Source: Halieaceae bacterium UBA5085 (GTDB lineage Bacteria; Pseudomonadota; Gammaproteobacteria; Pseudomonadales; Halieaceae). From it: 64,000 nt of DNA. The stretch is taken from NCBI GenBank assembly GCA_002414665.1, contig DIAF01000020.1:115870-179869 (forward strand), written 5' to 3'. The notes below the pieces were generated by a model. It made no database searches. It saw only the letters and a program-made list of their open reading frames with translations, and was not told the origin of the DNA. This document shows, piece after piece, positions 44,784 through 54,596 of the stretch (position 1 is the stretch's first letter; the number at the start of each line of letters is the position of its first letter). The translations under genes were made by a program, and so were the position numbers.

Positions 44784-46526
44784 CTACAGGGCCTCCAGCT
44801 GCTCGATGACAAGCTGCAGGCTGCGCCGTCCGCGAAACTCGTTTACATCAAGTCGATAGGCCGCACGCACCCACTGGGCCTTTTCGTCCGGCCAGCGCTC
44901 CAGATCCACGTTGAAGGCGATGGCGTCGAGTACTTCACGTGAACCGGGCAGGCCGAGAACCAGCTTCAGGTGCTTCGCTGCCACCAACCGTTGCTGTACA
45001 AGGCGGAAGCGGCCATCGAACAGGGGCTCCGGGAAATGTTGCCCCCAGGGCCCGCCGAGACGCAGGGTCTCGGCCAGCGCCAGGTCGAAATCAGAGGGCG
45101 CCAGTTCGCCGTCCGACTCCAGCGCCGCTTCCAGATCAAGGTCGCGGCCGTGCCGCTCCACCTCGGCGACGAAGGCCGCGGCAAAGGCCGCATAGTGTGC
45201 CCGCCGCAGAGTCAGCCCCGCGGCCATGGCATGGCCGCCGAACCGATGCAACAGACCGGGGTGGCGCGTTGCCACCGCATCCAGTACATCCCGCACATGA
45301 ATGCCCTGAATGGAACGCGCAGAGCCCTTGAGTTCGTCGCTGTCGGGGCCGGCGTCGGCGAAGACCACGGTGGGCCGGTGCACACGCTCCTTGACCCGCG
45401 AAGCCAGAATGCCAATGACGCCCTGGTGCCAACCGGGCTCATACAGCGTGACGCCGGCGGGCACTTGGTCTGCCTCCGAGAGCGGCGCGAGCTGCTCCAG
45501 CAGAGCCAGCGCTTCCTCCTGCATGCCATGTTCAATACGGCGCCGCTCTTCGTTCAGGCGCTGCAGACGGGCAGCGTAGTCCGCGGCGCGCTCGCGGCCG
45601 GGCGACAGCAGACATTCGATGCCCACCGACATATCATCCAGCCGCCCCGCGGCATTCAAGCGCGGCCCAACGGTGAAGCCAAGGTCCGACGCGACGGTAG
45701 TGGCGGGGTTGCGCCCGGCCACTTCCAGCAGGGCAGTGAGCCCCGGGCGGGCCAGACCGCGGCGAATACGCTGCAGCCCGGCCGCAACCAGTATCCGGTT
45801 ATTGCGATCCAGTGGGACAACATCGGCCACGGTGCCCAACGCCACCAGATCGAGGAATTCCGCCAGATTCGGTTCTTGCAGGGCGCGCTGCGCAAACCAG
45901 CCACGGCGGCGCAACTCGGCGCGCAACGCGAGCATGACGTAGAAGATCACACCGACACCGGCCAGCGCCTTGCTGGCGAAGCCGCAGCCGGGCTGATTCG
46001 GGTTGACGATCACCTCCGCCGCGGGCAGTGTCGCGCCGGCAAGGTGGTGGTCGGTGACCAAGGTGGCAATCCCCTGCTCGCGAGCAGCGAGTACGCCGTC
46101 AATGCTGGCGATGCCATTGTCTACTGTGATGATCAGGTCCGGCTGGCGCCGGGCGGCCAGTGCGACAATTTCCGGCGTCAAGCCGTAGCCGTATTCGAAG
46201 CGATTGGGTACCAGATAGTCGACGTGCGCAGCGCCCAGGGCACGCAGTGCGCCGAGGGCCAGCGCGGTGCTGGTTGCGCCATCGGCGTCAAAATCACCAA
46301 TGACCAGCAGGCGCCGTCCGGCGGCCATGGCATCTGCAAGCAGGCACGCTGCCGCATCCGCTCCGGTCAGGGTGTCTGGTGGCAGCAGGTCATGCAAGGA
46401 CAGTTGCAGCTCACTGGCGCTGCGTACGCCGCGGTTGGCATAAACCCGCGTCAGCAGGGGCGGCAGGCCGCCCGCTGCCAGTTCTGGGCTGGGCGGCAGA
46501 GCGCGACGAACGACGCGTCGGATCAC
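44784..46526 (-). CDS. recJ: Single-stranded-DNA-specific exonuclease
   Basis: 580 residues. DHH-family motifs are present: VIGDFDADGATSTALAL (motif I), LIITVDNGIAS (II), LVTDHHLAG (III, DHH) and the later RFGGHAMAAGLTL (DHHA1). An OB-like C-terminal region follows. RecJ degrades ssDNA 5'-3' in recombination and mismatch repair. It is 11 bp after thrC and 81 bp before prfB, matching the recJ-prfB-lysS order of related genomes. Confidence 0.95.
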   Translation of the reverse strand: MIRRVVRRALPPSPELAAGGLPPLLTRVYANRGVRSASELQLSLHDLLPPDTLTGADAAACLLADAMAAGRRLLVIGDFDADGATSTALALGALRALGAAHVDYLVPNRFEYGYGLTPEIVALAARRQPDLIITVDNGIASIDGVLAAREQGIATLVTDHHLAGATLPAAEVIVNPNQPGCGFASKALAGVGVIFYVMLALRAELRRRGWFAQRALQEPNLAEFLDLVALGTVADVVPLDRNNRILVAAGLQRIRRGLARPGLTALLEVAGRNPATTVASDLGFTVGPRLNAAGRLDDMSVGIECLLSPGRERAADYAARLQRLNEERRRIEHGMQEEALALLEQLAPLSEADQVPAGVTLYEPGWHQGVIGILASRVKERVHRPTVVFADAGPDSDELKGSARSIQGIHVRDVLDAVATRHPGLLHRFGGHAMAAGLTLRRAHYAAFAAAFVAEVERHGRDLDLEAALESDGELAPSDFDLALAETLRLGGPWGQHFPEPLFDGRFRLVQQRLVAAKHLKLVLGLPGSREVLDAIAFNVDLERWPDEKAQWVRAAYRLDVNEFRGRRSLQLVIEQLEAL

Positions 46527-46537
46527 TCCGGTGGCGC

Positions 46538-47935
46538 TCAGGCGCCGAGGTTGTTCGCCATGAAGGCCTGCACGGCAGGCAGCTCGCAGGGCAACACTTC
46601 AAAGCGCTCTGCACGATCAAAGAGATCGGCCAGGTGCAGGGGCAGCGGCGGCTCGCAGCCGACCACGGCACGCTGGATAGCCTGCGGGAACTTCGCCGGG
46701 TGCGCTGTCGCCAGGGTCACGACCGGAATGCCGTCCCCGATCCCGGAGGCCAGGGCGGCCTTGACACCGATCGCGCTGTGCGGATCCAGCAGGTACTCAG
46801 ACTCCTGCCAGACGGCGGCAATCTGTGCGCAGGTTTCCTCGTCGGGCACGCGGTAGCTGGAGAACAGCTGCCGGGCGCGCTGCATCGCAGTGTCGGAGAA
46901 ATGAATATCGCCCTTGTCGAAGTCACGCATCATGGCCGCCACCGCGGCGCCATCGCGATCGTACAGGTCAAAGAGCAGGCGTTCGAAATTACTGGACACC
47001 GTGATATCCATACTTGGCGACAGGGTATGCTCCAGCGACTGGCGACCATAGGTGGCGGTCGTCATCACCCGGTGCAGAACGTCGTTGCGGTTGGTGGCGA
47101 TGATCAGCTGCGCAACGGGCAGGCCCATCTGGTGCGCCAGGTAACCGGCGAAAATATCGCCAAAATTCCCTGTAGGCACGGAAAACGCCACCGGACGCGC
47201 GGGACCACCCAGCGCCAGCGCCGCATAAAAGTAGTACACGATCTGCGCCATGATCCGCGCCCAGTTGATCGAGTTGACGGCCACGAGGTGGCGGTCATCC
47301 GGCAGGAAGCTGCGGTCACCGAAGCTGGCCTTGACCATGGCCTGGCAGTCATCGAAATTGCCCTGCACAGCGATGTTGTGGATGTTGCTCCCCACAACCG
47401 TGGTCATCTGGCGTCGTTGCACCTCAGACACGCGATCGTGCGGATGCAGAATGAAGATGTCGATATTCTTGCAGCGCTTGCAGCCCTCAATGGCGGCAGA
47501 GCCCGTATCGCCAGAGGTCGCACCCATGATGACCACTTTCTGGTGGCGACGCTCCAGCACGTAATCCAGCAGACGCCCCAGCAGCTGCAACGCAAAGTCC
47601 TTGAAGGCGAGGGTCGGGCCATGAAACAGCTCGAGCACCCACTGGTTGTGCCCAATCTGCACCAGCGGCGCCACCGCGCCGTGACGGAACACTGCGTAGG
47701 TGTCATTGATGAGGTCACGCAGGTCGTCCCGGGGAATGCAGTCCCCGACGAAAGGTTCGATGATGCGCCGGGCCAGCTCCGGGTAGTCCATACCCGCCAT
47801 CGCAGTGATCTCCTGCTGGCTGAAGCGGGGCAGGCTTTCGGGTACGTACAGGCCGCCATCGGACGCCAGGCCGGTCAGCAGGACCTGTTCAAAGTTCAGT
47901 GTGGGGGCCTGGCCCCGGGTGCTGATGTACTGCAT
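46538..47935 (-). CDS. threonine synthase thrC: Threonine synthase
   Basis: 465 residues. A PLP lysine sits in HGPTLAFKDFALQLLG, a phosphate-binding stretch at GATSGDTGSAAIEG, and the N-terminal MQYISTRGQAPTLNFEQVLLTGLASDGGLYVPE is the class signature. It converts O-phosphohomoserine to threonine. It is 11 bp downstream of hom; the homoserine kinase gene is not in the window. Confidence 0.97.
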   Translation of the reverse strand: MQYISTRGQAPTLNFEQVLLTGLASDGGLYVPESLPRFSQQEITAMAGMDYPELARRIIEPFVGDCIPRDDLRDLINDTYAVFRHGAVAPLVQIGHNQWVLELFHGPTLAFKDFALQLLGRLLDYVLERRHQKVVIMGATSGDTGSAAIEGCKRCKNIDIFILHPHDRVSEVQRRQMTTVVGSNIHNIAVQGNFDDCQAMVKASFGDRSFLPDDRHLVAVNSINWARIMAQIVYYFYAALALGGPARPVAFSVPTGNFGDIFAGYLAHQMGLPVAQLIIATNRNDVLHRVMTTATYGRQSLEHTLSPSMDITVSSNFERLLFDLYDRDGAAVAAMMRDFDKGDIHFSDTAMQRARQLFSSYRVPDEETCAQIAAVWQESEYLLDPHSAIGVKAALASGIGDGIPVVTLATAHPAKFPQAIQRAVVGCEPPLPLHLADLFDRAERFEVLPCELPAVQAFMANNLGA

Positions 47936-47946
47936 ATCTGCTCCTG

Positions 47947-49284
47947 TTAGCCGTCCAGCGGCTCAACGCGGATTCTGACTACCTGGCCCGCAATGGTGTC
48001 AAGCGCCTCGATCTGTGCAACGGCCGCGTCGACCCGGCCCTGGGCCGCGCGATTGGTCAGGACTATCAGCGGTACCGTAGACTGCCCCGGCGCGGGTGCC
48101 TTCTGGATCAATGCTTCGATACTGATACCGTGGTCACTGAAGATGGTGGCGATACGCGACAGCACACCCGTGCGATCCTCGGCCTCCATGCGCAGATACC
48201 AGGGGGTCTCCACCTCCGCCATCGGCACAATGGGCAGATCGCGCAGAGCTTCATTCGAAAACGACAGGGAAGGCACCCGGCTGACCTGACCTGCGCTCAG
48301 GTCCCGAGCCAGATCAACCAGGTCGGCGACCACCGCGGACGCGGTGGGTTTGCCACCGGCGCCTGCGCCGTAATACAGCGTAGGCCCGACAGCGCTGCCC
48401 TCGACCAACACCGCATTCTTTACACCATTGACATTGGCCAGCAGACGGTCTTCGGGAATCAGCGTCGGATGCACACGCAACTCCACACCCCGCGGCCCCT
48501 GTTTGGCAATACCCAGATGCTTCACCCGGTACCCCAGCTCTTCGGCGTAGTCCAGGTCCTGTGGCGTGAGGCGCGTGATGCCCTCGGTATACACCGAGTC
48601 AAACTGCAGGGGAATGCCAAATGCAATGGACGCCAGAATCACCAGCTTGTGCGCCGCATCGATCCCTTCGACATCAAAGGTCGGGTCGGCCTCGGCGTAG
48701 CCGAGAGCCTGAGCCTCCGCCAGCACATCGGCAAACTCCCGACGGTGCTCGCGCATCTCGCTGAGAATAAAATTCCCGGTACCGTTGATGATGCCCGCCA
48801 GCCATTCGATATGGTTCCCCGCCAGACCTTCCCGCAGGGCCTTGATGATCGGGATACCACCCGCCACCGCCGCCTCATAGCGCACCGCGACGTTGTGTTC
48901 CGCCGCCAGCGCAAACAACTCGTTGCCGTGTTCCGCGATGAGTGCCTTGTTTGCCGTCACCACGTGCTTGCCGGCAAGAATGGCGGCCTCCACCAGCTCC
49001 CGGGCCACCGTGGTGCCACCAATCAGTTCCACCAGCACGTCGACGTCAGGGTCGGACACGACATCGAAAATGTCCCGGCTGACGCGCACACCGGTGGTAT
49101 CACAGGCCGGGTTGTCGCGGCGTGCACCGATGTGCACGATGGCCAGCGGCGCCTGGGCGCGGGCCGCGATCGCCTCGGCATTTTCCTGCAGCAGATTGAA
49201 AGTCCCGCTACCCACGGTCCCCAGGCCGCAGATGCCAATTCTCACGGCTTGCACCGCGCTCTCCCCTGTCGTTTCAACGTCCAT
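47947..49284 (-). CDS. hom: Homoserine dehydrogenase
   Basis: 445 residues. The N-terminal Rossmann domain (IGICGLGTVGSGTF), catalytic domain (YEAAVAGGIPIIKALREGL; GTGNFIL; FDVEGIDAAHK) and C-terminal ACT domain (about 360-435, YLRMEAEDRTGVLSRI) are present. It is the monofunctional form, not fused to aspartokinase. The ACT domain suggests threonine feedback. It starts 3 bp after the alaC stop. Confidence 0.97.
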   Translation of the reverse strand: MDVETTGESAVQAVRIGICGLGTVGSGTFNLLQENAEAIAARAQAPLAIVHIGARRDNPACDTTGVRVSRDIFDVVSDPDVDVLVELIGGTTVARELVEAAILAGKHVVTANKALIAEHGNELFALAAEHNVAVRYEAAVAGGIPIIKALREGLAGNHIEWLAGIINGTGNFILSEMREHRREFADVLAEAQALGYAEADPTFDVEGIDAAHKLVILASIAFGIPLQFDSVYTEGITRLTPQDLDYAEELGYRVKHLGIAKQGPRGVELRVHPTLIPEDRLLANVNGVKNAVLVEGSAVGPTLYYGAGAGGKPTASAVVADLVDLARDLSAGQVSRVPSLSFSNEALRDLPIVPMAEVETPWYLRMEAEDRTGVLSRIATIFSDHGISIEALIQKAPAPGQSTVPLIVLTNRAAQGRVDAAVAQIEALDTIAGQVVRIRVEPLDG

Positions 49285-49287
49285 TTG

Positions 49288-50484
49288 TCACGCTACTCCC
49301 GTGTGCCCATCGGCGCGAAACATGCGCTTGATATTGCGCAGCGCCTGCCGGGTGCGGTGTTCATTCTCGATCAGGCCAAAACGCACGTAGCCCTCGCCAT
49401 ACTCACCGAAGCCGACCCCCGGTGACACCGCCACCTGCGCCTCCTGCAACAGCTTCTTGCTGAACTCCAGAGACCCCAACGGCTGGTAAAACTCGGGGAT
49501 ACGGGCCCACACGAACATGGTCGCCCGCGGCGGCGTGACCGGCCAACCCAGCGCATTGAGGCCACTGCAAAGTACATCGCGCCGCGCCTTGTACATGGCA
49601 TTGATTTCCTGCACACAGGTCTGGTCCCCTTCCAGGGCAGCGATGGCCGCTACCTGGATGGGGGTGAACATGCCGTAGTCGAGGTAGGACTTCATGCGCC
49701 CCAGCGCACCGACCAGCTGCCGGTTGCCGCAGCAGAACCCAACACGCCAACCCGGCATGTTGTAGCTCTTGGACATGCTGAAAAACTCCACCGCCACTTC
49801 CCTGGCACCCTCAACCTGCAGAATCGACGGGGCAACATATCCGTCGTAACAGAGGTCGGCGTAGGCAAGGTCCTGCACCACCCAGATCTGGTGTTCTCGC
49901 GCGACGGCGATCACCCGCTCGAAGAACTCCAGTTCCACCACCTGGCCGGTAGGGTTGGAGGGAAAACTCAACACCAGCATCTTGGGCCTGGGCCAGCTGT
50001 TGCGGATAGCATTTTCCAGTTCATCGAAGAAACTGTTTTCGTCACCCATCGGTACGTGGCGGATGTCTGCGCCCGAGATCACAAAACCATAGGGGTGAAT
50101 GGGATACGCCGGGTTGGGCACCAGGATGGCGTCGCCGGGCCCGGTGGTGGCCAGTGCGAGGTGGGCCAGGCCCTCTTTCGAGCCCAGCGTGACAATCGCC
50201 TCGCTGTTAGGATCCAGGGTGACGTTGTAGCGCCGCTGGTACCAATCGCAGATCGCCTTGCGCAGTCGGGGAATACCCTGGGACTGAGAGTACCGGTGCG
50301 TGTCGCCGCGGCGCGCCGTTTCCACCAGTTTATCGACAATGTGCGAAGGAGTGGGCTGGTCGGGGTTGCCCATGCCGAAGTCAATAATGTCCTGGCCCGC
50401 CGCGCGCGCCTGCTGCTTCAGTTCACCGATGATATTGAATACATAAGGGGGCAGGCGCTGAATGCGCTGAAACTGGTCTTCCAC
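49288..50484 (-). CDS. alaC: Alanine transaminase (class I/II aminotransferase)
   Basis: 398 residues. The fold type I PLP enzyme shows the lysine region [21 protein letters not shown] and a C-terminal [16 protein letters not shown]. The N-terminus [17 protein letters not shown] matches AlaC, which makes alanine from pyruvate and glutamate. It precedes hom with a 3-bp gap, as in Pseudomonas, so amino-acid synthesis genes are co-transcribed. Confidence 0.93.
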   Translation of the reverse strand: MEDQFQRIQRLPPYVFNIIGELKQQARAAGQDIIDFGMGNPDQPTPSHIVDKLVETARRGDTHRYSQSQGIPRLRKAICDWYQRRYNVTLDPNSEAIVTLGSKEGLAHLALATTGPGDAILVPNPAYPIHPYGFVISGADIRHVPMGDENSFFDELENAIRNSWPRPKMLVLSFPSNPTGQVVELEFFERVIAVAREHQIWVVQDLAYADLCYDGYVAPSILQVEGAREVAVEFFSMSKSYNMPGWRVGFCCGNRQLVGALGRMKSYLDYGMFTPIQVAAIAALEGDQTCVQEINAMYKARRDVLCSGLNALGWPVTPPRATMFVWARIPEFYQPLGSLEFSKKLLQEAQVAVSPGVGFGEYGEGYVRFGLIENEHRTRQALRNIKRMFRADGHTGVA

Positions 50485-50604
50485 GGCACTGGGACTCGGT
50501 TGGGCAACCCGTCAGGGGCTGCAATCTAAAAAAAGGTGGCAAACAGTACTGAGTCCATCCCGGCCTGTCAACGGAGCAGGCAGGCGAAACGCCCTGTACG
50601 GGCG

Positions 50605-51354
50605 CTATTCCAGACCGAGTGTGCCCATCAATTCATCGGCGGGCTGGTAGCCAGGAATCATCTGGCCAGTGGCCGTGATAATGGCAGGCGTGCCACGTAC
50701 ACCCATTGACTGCCCGAGCTGGTACTGATCAGCCACCGGAGAGCCCTGACAGACGTTTTCCGCCACTGACTCGCCGTTTTTCAGGCGCGTGAGCACATTG
50801 GCCCGATCTTCGGCACACCATGCGGTGGCCAGTTTACGGTAGCCCTCCGACGCCAGCCCGGAACGTGGGTAAGCGAGATAGCGTACTTCCACACCACGCT
50901 TGTTCAGCTCCGGTACCTCGCGGTGCAGCTTCTGGCAGTAAAAGCAGGTAACGTCGGTAAAGACGGTGATGTGTGAACGCGCCTCGCCCTCCGCCGGGAA
51001 GATGATCATGTCTGCCGGTGACAGCCCGGCCAGTTGTTCGGCGCGCTGCCCGTCGCGGCGTTTTTCCGCCAGGTTGACATACCCCGCGGGCCCCACCGTA
51101 AACAGGTCACCGACAATGAAGAACTGGCCACTGCGGTTGGCGTACACCAGCGGACCGTCAAGCAGTTGCACTGCATACATACCGTCGATCTCACTGTGTT
51201 CAACCGTACCCACCTTGAGACCGTTGGCGGGACTTTCGAGCATTTTGCGCAGGGAGTCCACGATGTCCGCAGGCACCGGCTCTGCGGCCCTGACAGAAAA
51301 GACGGACCCGGTCAGCACGCACGCCAGTACCAGGGACAGGACTCGGTTGATCAT
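50605..51354 (-). CDS. dsbC: Thiol:disulphide interchange protein DsbC-like
   Basis: 249 residues with a signal peptide ending near VRAAEP. The N-terminal dimerisation domain (about 28-85) is followed by a thioredoxin domain with active site TCFYC, where E. coli DsbC has CGYC, and a cis-Pro in VRGTPAI. It isomerises wrong disulphides in the periplasm, kept reduced by DsbD. It lies between xerD and alaC, as in pseudomonads. A weak GC stem (CGCCC/GGGCG at 50590-50604) follows its stop. Confidence 0.94.
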   Translation of the reverse strand: MINRVLSLVLACVLTGSVFSVRAAEPVPADIVDSLRKMLESPANGLKVGTVEHSEIDGMYAVQLLDGPLVYANRSGQFFIVGDLFTVGPAGYVNLAEKRRDGQRAEQLAGLSPADMIIFPAEGEARSHITVFTDVTCFYCQKLHREVPELNKRGVEVRYLAYPRSGLASEGYRKLATAWCAEDRANVLTRLKNGESVAENVCQGSPVADQYQLGQSMGVRGTPAIITATGQMIPGYQPADELMGTLGLE

Positions 51355-51448
51355 GAAGTTTCCTCGTTTACGGGCGGCCTATATACCACCGGGATTCGTG
51401 TTCTGCGGCAATTTGGAACGCAGGCCATGCGACAAGTTCCGCCGGCCC

Positions 51449-52354
51449 TCAACCCCGCGGATGGTGGCGCGCATGCAGCTCCTGCATGCGCTGCCGGGCA
51501 ACGTGGGTATAAATCTGGGTTGTCGTCAGATCACTGTGCCCGAGCAGCATCTGCACCACCCGCAGATCTGCGCCGTGGTTCAGTAAATGCGTGGCGAACG
51601 CATGCCGCAACGTGTGCGGCGACAGCGGTTTACTGATCCCGGCGCGCAAGGCGTAGAGTTTAATACGATACCAGAACGCTTGGCGAGTCATCATGGCACC
51701 GCGGCGGCTGGGAAATACCGCCTCGCTGGGTACACCCCTCAGGAGTTCCTGTCGGGGACCGGCAAAAAATCGCTGCAGCCAACTGAGCGCCTCCTCCCCC
51801 ATTGGCACCAGACGTTCCTTGCTGCCCTTGCCAAACACGCGCACAACGCCCTGGTTGAGACTCACCTGCACCAGCTGCAGACCGGTAAGCTCGGACACCC
51901 GCAGGCCGCAAGCGTAGAGCAGTTCCAGCATGGCCCTGTCGCGAAACTCCAGCGCGTCTCCCGTATCCGGTGCCGCCAGCAAACGCTCCACATCCTGCTC
52001 AGACAGGGATTTGGGCAGGGGGCGACCCAGCTGCGGGCTGTCGATATCCAGTGTCGGGTCTGTTTCGAGACGCCCTTCACGCAGTAGATAGCGGTAGAAC
52101 CCACGGGCACAGGACATGAAGCGCGCCGTCGAGCGCGGTGATTGCCCCTTGCCGAGGCGGGCCGCGAGATAGGCTTGCAGGTCGATGCGGTCCGCTTCGA
52201 GCAATTTCACCTGACGACCGGCGAGCCACAGCTGGTAGTGGCCCAGGTCGCGGCGGTAGGCATCAAGCGTGTTGCCGCTCAGGCCTTTCTCCATCCACAG
52301 GGCGTCGAGATACTGCTCGATGGCGGGATCTGTGGAATCAGTTTGCGAGCGCAT
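51449..52354 (-). CDS. xerD: Site-specific tyrosine recombinase XerD
   Basis: 301 residues. The SAM-like N-terminal domain is followed by the catalytic domain with Arg in ACGLRVSELTGL, Lys in GKGSKERLVPMGEEA, the HLRR-type SPHTLRHAFATHLL, the second His in LLGHSDLTTTQIYTHV and the nucleophile Tyr. XerD works with XerC at dif to resolve chromosome dimers. Its position next to dsbC and hom shows it is the housekeeping enzyme and not a mobile integrase. Confidence 0.95.
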   Translation of the reverse strand: MRSQTDSTDPAIEQYLDALWMEKGLSGNTLDAYRRDLGHYQLWLAGRQVKLLEADRIDLQAYLAARLGKGQSPRSTARFMSCARGFYRYLLREGRLETDPTLDIDSPQLGRPLPKSLSEQDVERLLAAPDTGDALEFRDRAMLELLYACGLRVSELTGLQLVQVSLNQGVVRVFGKGSKERLVPMGEEALSWLQRFFAGPRQELLRGVPSEAVFPSRRGAMMTRQAFWYRIKLYALRAGISKPLSPHTLRHAFATHLLNHGADLRVVQMLLGHSDLTTTQIYTHVARQRMQELHARHHPRG

Positions 52355-52410
52355 GGGTAGCTAGCCTAGCACCGTTTTACAGCGCACAGAACTGCGGAAA
52401 CCCGGCGCAC

Positions 52411-52434
52411 AAAAAAGCGGCCGCAAGGGCCGCT
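52411..52434 (-). terminator. Rho-independent terminator after rplS
   Basis: On the minus strand AGCGGCC and GGCCGCT flank a 5-nt loop and are followed by TTTTTT (52411-52416). It closes the rpsP-rimM-trmD-rplS operon. Confidence 0.88.
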
Positions 52435-52454
52435 TCCAATAGCGAGCACACGCC

Positions 52455-52814
52455 TTACTTGGCAGTGAGCTTTTCCTTGATGCGCGCCGCTTTACCGGAA
52501 AGCTCACGCAGATAGTAGAGCTTGGCCTGACGCACGTCACCACGGCGCTTGACCGTCACGCTGTCGACCAGCGGGCTGTAGGCCTGGAACGTACGCTCCA
52601 CACCCACGCCATGGGAGATCTTGCGCACGGTGAACGCCGAGTTCAGGCCGCGATTGCGCTTGGCAATGCATACGCCTTCAAACGCCTGCAGACGCTCACG
52701 GTTGCCTTCCTTGACTTTCACCTGCACCACCACGGTGTCACCGGGGCTGAACTCGGGCAGATCTTTTTGCATCTGTTCAGCATCAAGCTGAGAGATAATC
52801 TTGTTGGTGCTCAT
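52455..52814 (-). CDS. rplS: 50S ribosomal protein L19
   Basis: 119 residues with the expected core: [29 protein letters not shown] and [13 protein letters not shown]. It is the last gene of the operon, 45 bp after trmD and before a terminator. Confidence 0.97.
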   Translation of the reverse strand: MSTNKIISQLDAEQMQKDLPEFSPGDTVVVQVKVKEGNRERLQAFEGVCIAKRNRGLNSAFTVRKISHGVGVERTFQAYSPLVDSVTVKRRGDVRQAKLYYLRELSGKAARIKEKLTAK

Positions 52815-52859
52815 GGTGCGCTCCTGTCATTTAACGTGCGTAGCTTCACAGCTAGCGAA

Positions 52860-53603
52860 TCAACTCAATTTCCGTTCCTGGCGGTACAGTGCCAGCAATT
52901 CCTGTTCCTCGGCCGTCAGGGCCCTGCCCTCCAGCAGATCCGGGCGCCGCTCCAGCGTGCGCCCCAGCGCCTGCTTGAGGCGCCAACGGCGAATCTTCTC
53001 GTGATCGCCGCTCAGCAATACCTCCGGTACCGCCTGCTCCCCATACACTTCGGGGCGTGTGTAGTGTGGGCAGTCCAGCAAACCGTCTGCAAAGGAGTCC
53101 TCCTGTGCCGACAGCGCGTGCCCCAATACACCCGGCAGCTGCCGGATTACCGCGTCCATGACCACCATGGCCGCCAACTCACCGCCCGAGAGCACATAAT
53201 CGCCGATGGAGAGCTCTTCATCGACCTCACGCTCTATCAGGCGCTCATCTACACCCTCGTAGCGACCTGCCACCAGCACCAGCGCACTTTCCTGCGCCAG
53301 ACTGACCGCCTTGCGGTGATCAAACCTGCGTCCCTGTGGAGACAGGTAGATCACGCGCGCGGGCTCCACTGCCTGCTCCCTGGCTGCGCGTATCGCCTGC
53401 TCCAGGGGTGCCACCTTCATCACCATGCCGGGGCCACCGCCAAACGGCCTGTCGTCCACCGTACGGTGGCGGTCGTCAGTGAAGTCCCGGGGGTTGCTGT
53501 GACTAAGCCCCACCAGCCCCTGCTGCACCGCGCGCCCGGTAATACCGTGCTGGCTCACCGCGCTGAACATTTCGGGAAACAGGCTCACCAAAGCAATGTG
53601 CAT
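52860..53603 (-). CDS. trmD: tRNA (guanine-N1-)-methyltransferase
   Basis: 247 residues. The trefoil-knot SPOUT methyltransferase shows the family stretches [31 protein letters not shown] and [18 protein letters not shown]. It methylates G37 in tRNAs with G36, preventing +1 frameshifting. It is 29 bp after rimM. Confidence 0.96.
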   Translation of the reverse strand: MHIALVSLFPEMFSAVSQHGITGRAVQQGLVGLSHSNPRDFTDDRHRTVDDRPFGGGPGMVMKVAPLEQAIRAAREQAVEPARVIYLSPQGRRFDHRKAVSLAQESALVLVAGRYEGVDERLIEREVDEELSIGDYVLSGGELAAMVVMDAVIRQLPGVLGHALSAQEDSFADGLLDCPHYTRPEVYGEQAVPEVLLSGDHEKIRRWRLKQALGRTLERRPDLLEGRALTAEEQELLALYRQERKLS

Positions 53604-53632
53604 GTGCGCCTTCCGCCTCCCGTGAACCGCTC

Positions 53633-54172
53633 CTAATCTTCCGGGAACCAGTCCACCTCAATCCGTCCCGACTCTACATCAACCTGCCGCACGGTGGTGC
53701 CGGGCAGCCAGGGAATGAGCCGTTCCCGCTGGTCAATGCTGCCCTCGCAGGGCTCCACCACCAGCACGTCATTCGCTCCGGTCTCGATCAGGTAGTCGAC
53801 TGCGCCGAGCAATACCTGACCGTCGTCCGTATGGCACCATACCTGCAAACCCTGCAGCTGATGCCAGTAATAATCGCCGTCTTCCAGTTCGGGCAAGGCA
53901 GCGCTGTCGACGCTGACTTCCAGACCCTGGAACGTCTCGGCGAGGTCGCGGTCATCAACACCGCGAATATGGGCCACCAGCCCCTTACCCTGCCTGCGTC
54001 CCTGGTCGAACTCGATGGCTTCGTAGCCACCGCGGCGCTGTACCTTCACACCCTTGAACTCGAGGAAGTTTTCCATCGGTTCTGTGAATGAATGGATCCG
54101 CACCCAACCCTTGATCCCGTAGCAGCCTGTAATGCGGCCGATGACGAGGCGTTCCCTGGCGGCTTCACTCAT
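53633..54172 (-). CDS. rimM: 16S rRNA processing protein RimM
   Basis: 179 residues from ATG 54172; the upstream extension overlaps rpsP. The N-terminal beta-barrel has [23 protein letters not shown] and the C-terminal PRC barrel ends [13 protein letters not shown]. It is a 30S subunit assembly factor. It lies 16 bp after rpsP. Confidence 0.95.
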   Translation of the reverse strand: MSEAARERLVIGRITGCYGIKGWVRIHSFTEPMENFLEFKGVKVQRRGGYEAIEFDQGRRQGKGLVAHIRGVDDRDLAETFQGLEVSVDSAALPELEDGDYYWHQLQGLQVWCHTDDGQVLLGAVDYLIETGANDVLVVEPCEGSIDQRERLIPWLPGTTVRQVDVESGRIEVDWFPED

Positions 54173-54188
54173 CCCTGGCGGCGCTGTC

Positions 54189-54437
54189 TCAGGCAGCTGT
54201 GGCAGCTTCCTTGACCAACTTGGCCACGCGATCAGACAGCTGCGCACCCTGGCTCTGCCAGAACGCCACACGCTCGACATCAACGTTGAGGCGTACTTCC
54301 TGACCACGGGCGACGGGGTTGAAGAACCCTACGCGCTCAATGAAGCGACCATCGCGTGATTTGCGGCTGTCAGTCACCGTCAGATGATAGAAAGGGCGCT
54401 TCTTGGCACCACCACGAGAAAGACGAATTGTTACCAT
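54189..54437 (-). CDS. rpsP: 30S ribosomal protein S16
   Basis: 82 residues from ATG 54437 ([20 protein letters not shown]). The extension upstream has no ribosome-binding site. It is the first gene of the rpsP-rimM-trmD-rplS operon, with a promoter just upstream. Confidence 0.96.
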   Translation of the reverse strand: MVTIRLSRGGAKKRPFYHLTVTDSRKSRDGRFIERVGFFNPVARGQEVRLNVDVERVAFWQSQGAQLSDRVAKLVKEAATAA

Positions 54438-54530
54438 ATTCCGTAATTTCCTGAAAATGAGTCGGGATCTGCGGCTAACCTGCCGCCTCACCCACGACAA
54501 ACACCGGCACCACGGCCGCAAAGGTGGCGT

Positions 54531-54558
54531 ATCATACGGAACTTCAGCAGGATTTAAA
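54531..54558 (-). promoter_or_regulatory. Candidate promoter of the rpsP operon
   Basis: On the minus strand TTTAAA (54553-54558), 16 bp, and TATGAT (54531-54536). It lies about 95 bp before rpsP and its -35 overlaps the T-tract of the preceding terminator. Confidence 0.5.
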
Positions 54559-54573
54559 AGCCCCGCACAGGGG
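54556..54573 (-). terminator. Weak terminator after ffh
   Basis: On the minus strand CCCC-loop-GGGG is followed by CTTTT. The short four-pair stem makes it weaker than the others in the window, so some transcription may continue into rpsP. Confidence 0.5.
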
Positions 54574-54596
54574 AAATTTTCAAGGATTCTGGGGGT

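Noticed and set aside
44970..46856. Plus-strand open frame of 628 codons antisense to recJ and thrC
   Set aside because: It lies wholly antisense to two well-supported genes, has no recognisable domain or ribosome-binding site, and is expected from codon bias in GC-rich genes. The same applies to long frames at 46379-47950, 48130-49425, 42468-43715, 34734-35843 and 56311-57606.
51449..52354. XerD as a mobile-element integrase
   Set aside because: It sits in a conserved housekeeping context with dsbC and hom, and its sequence fits chromosomal XerD.
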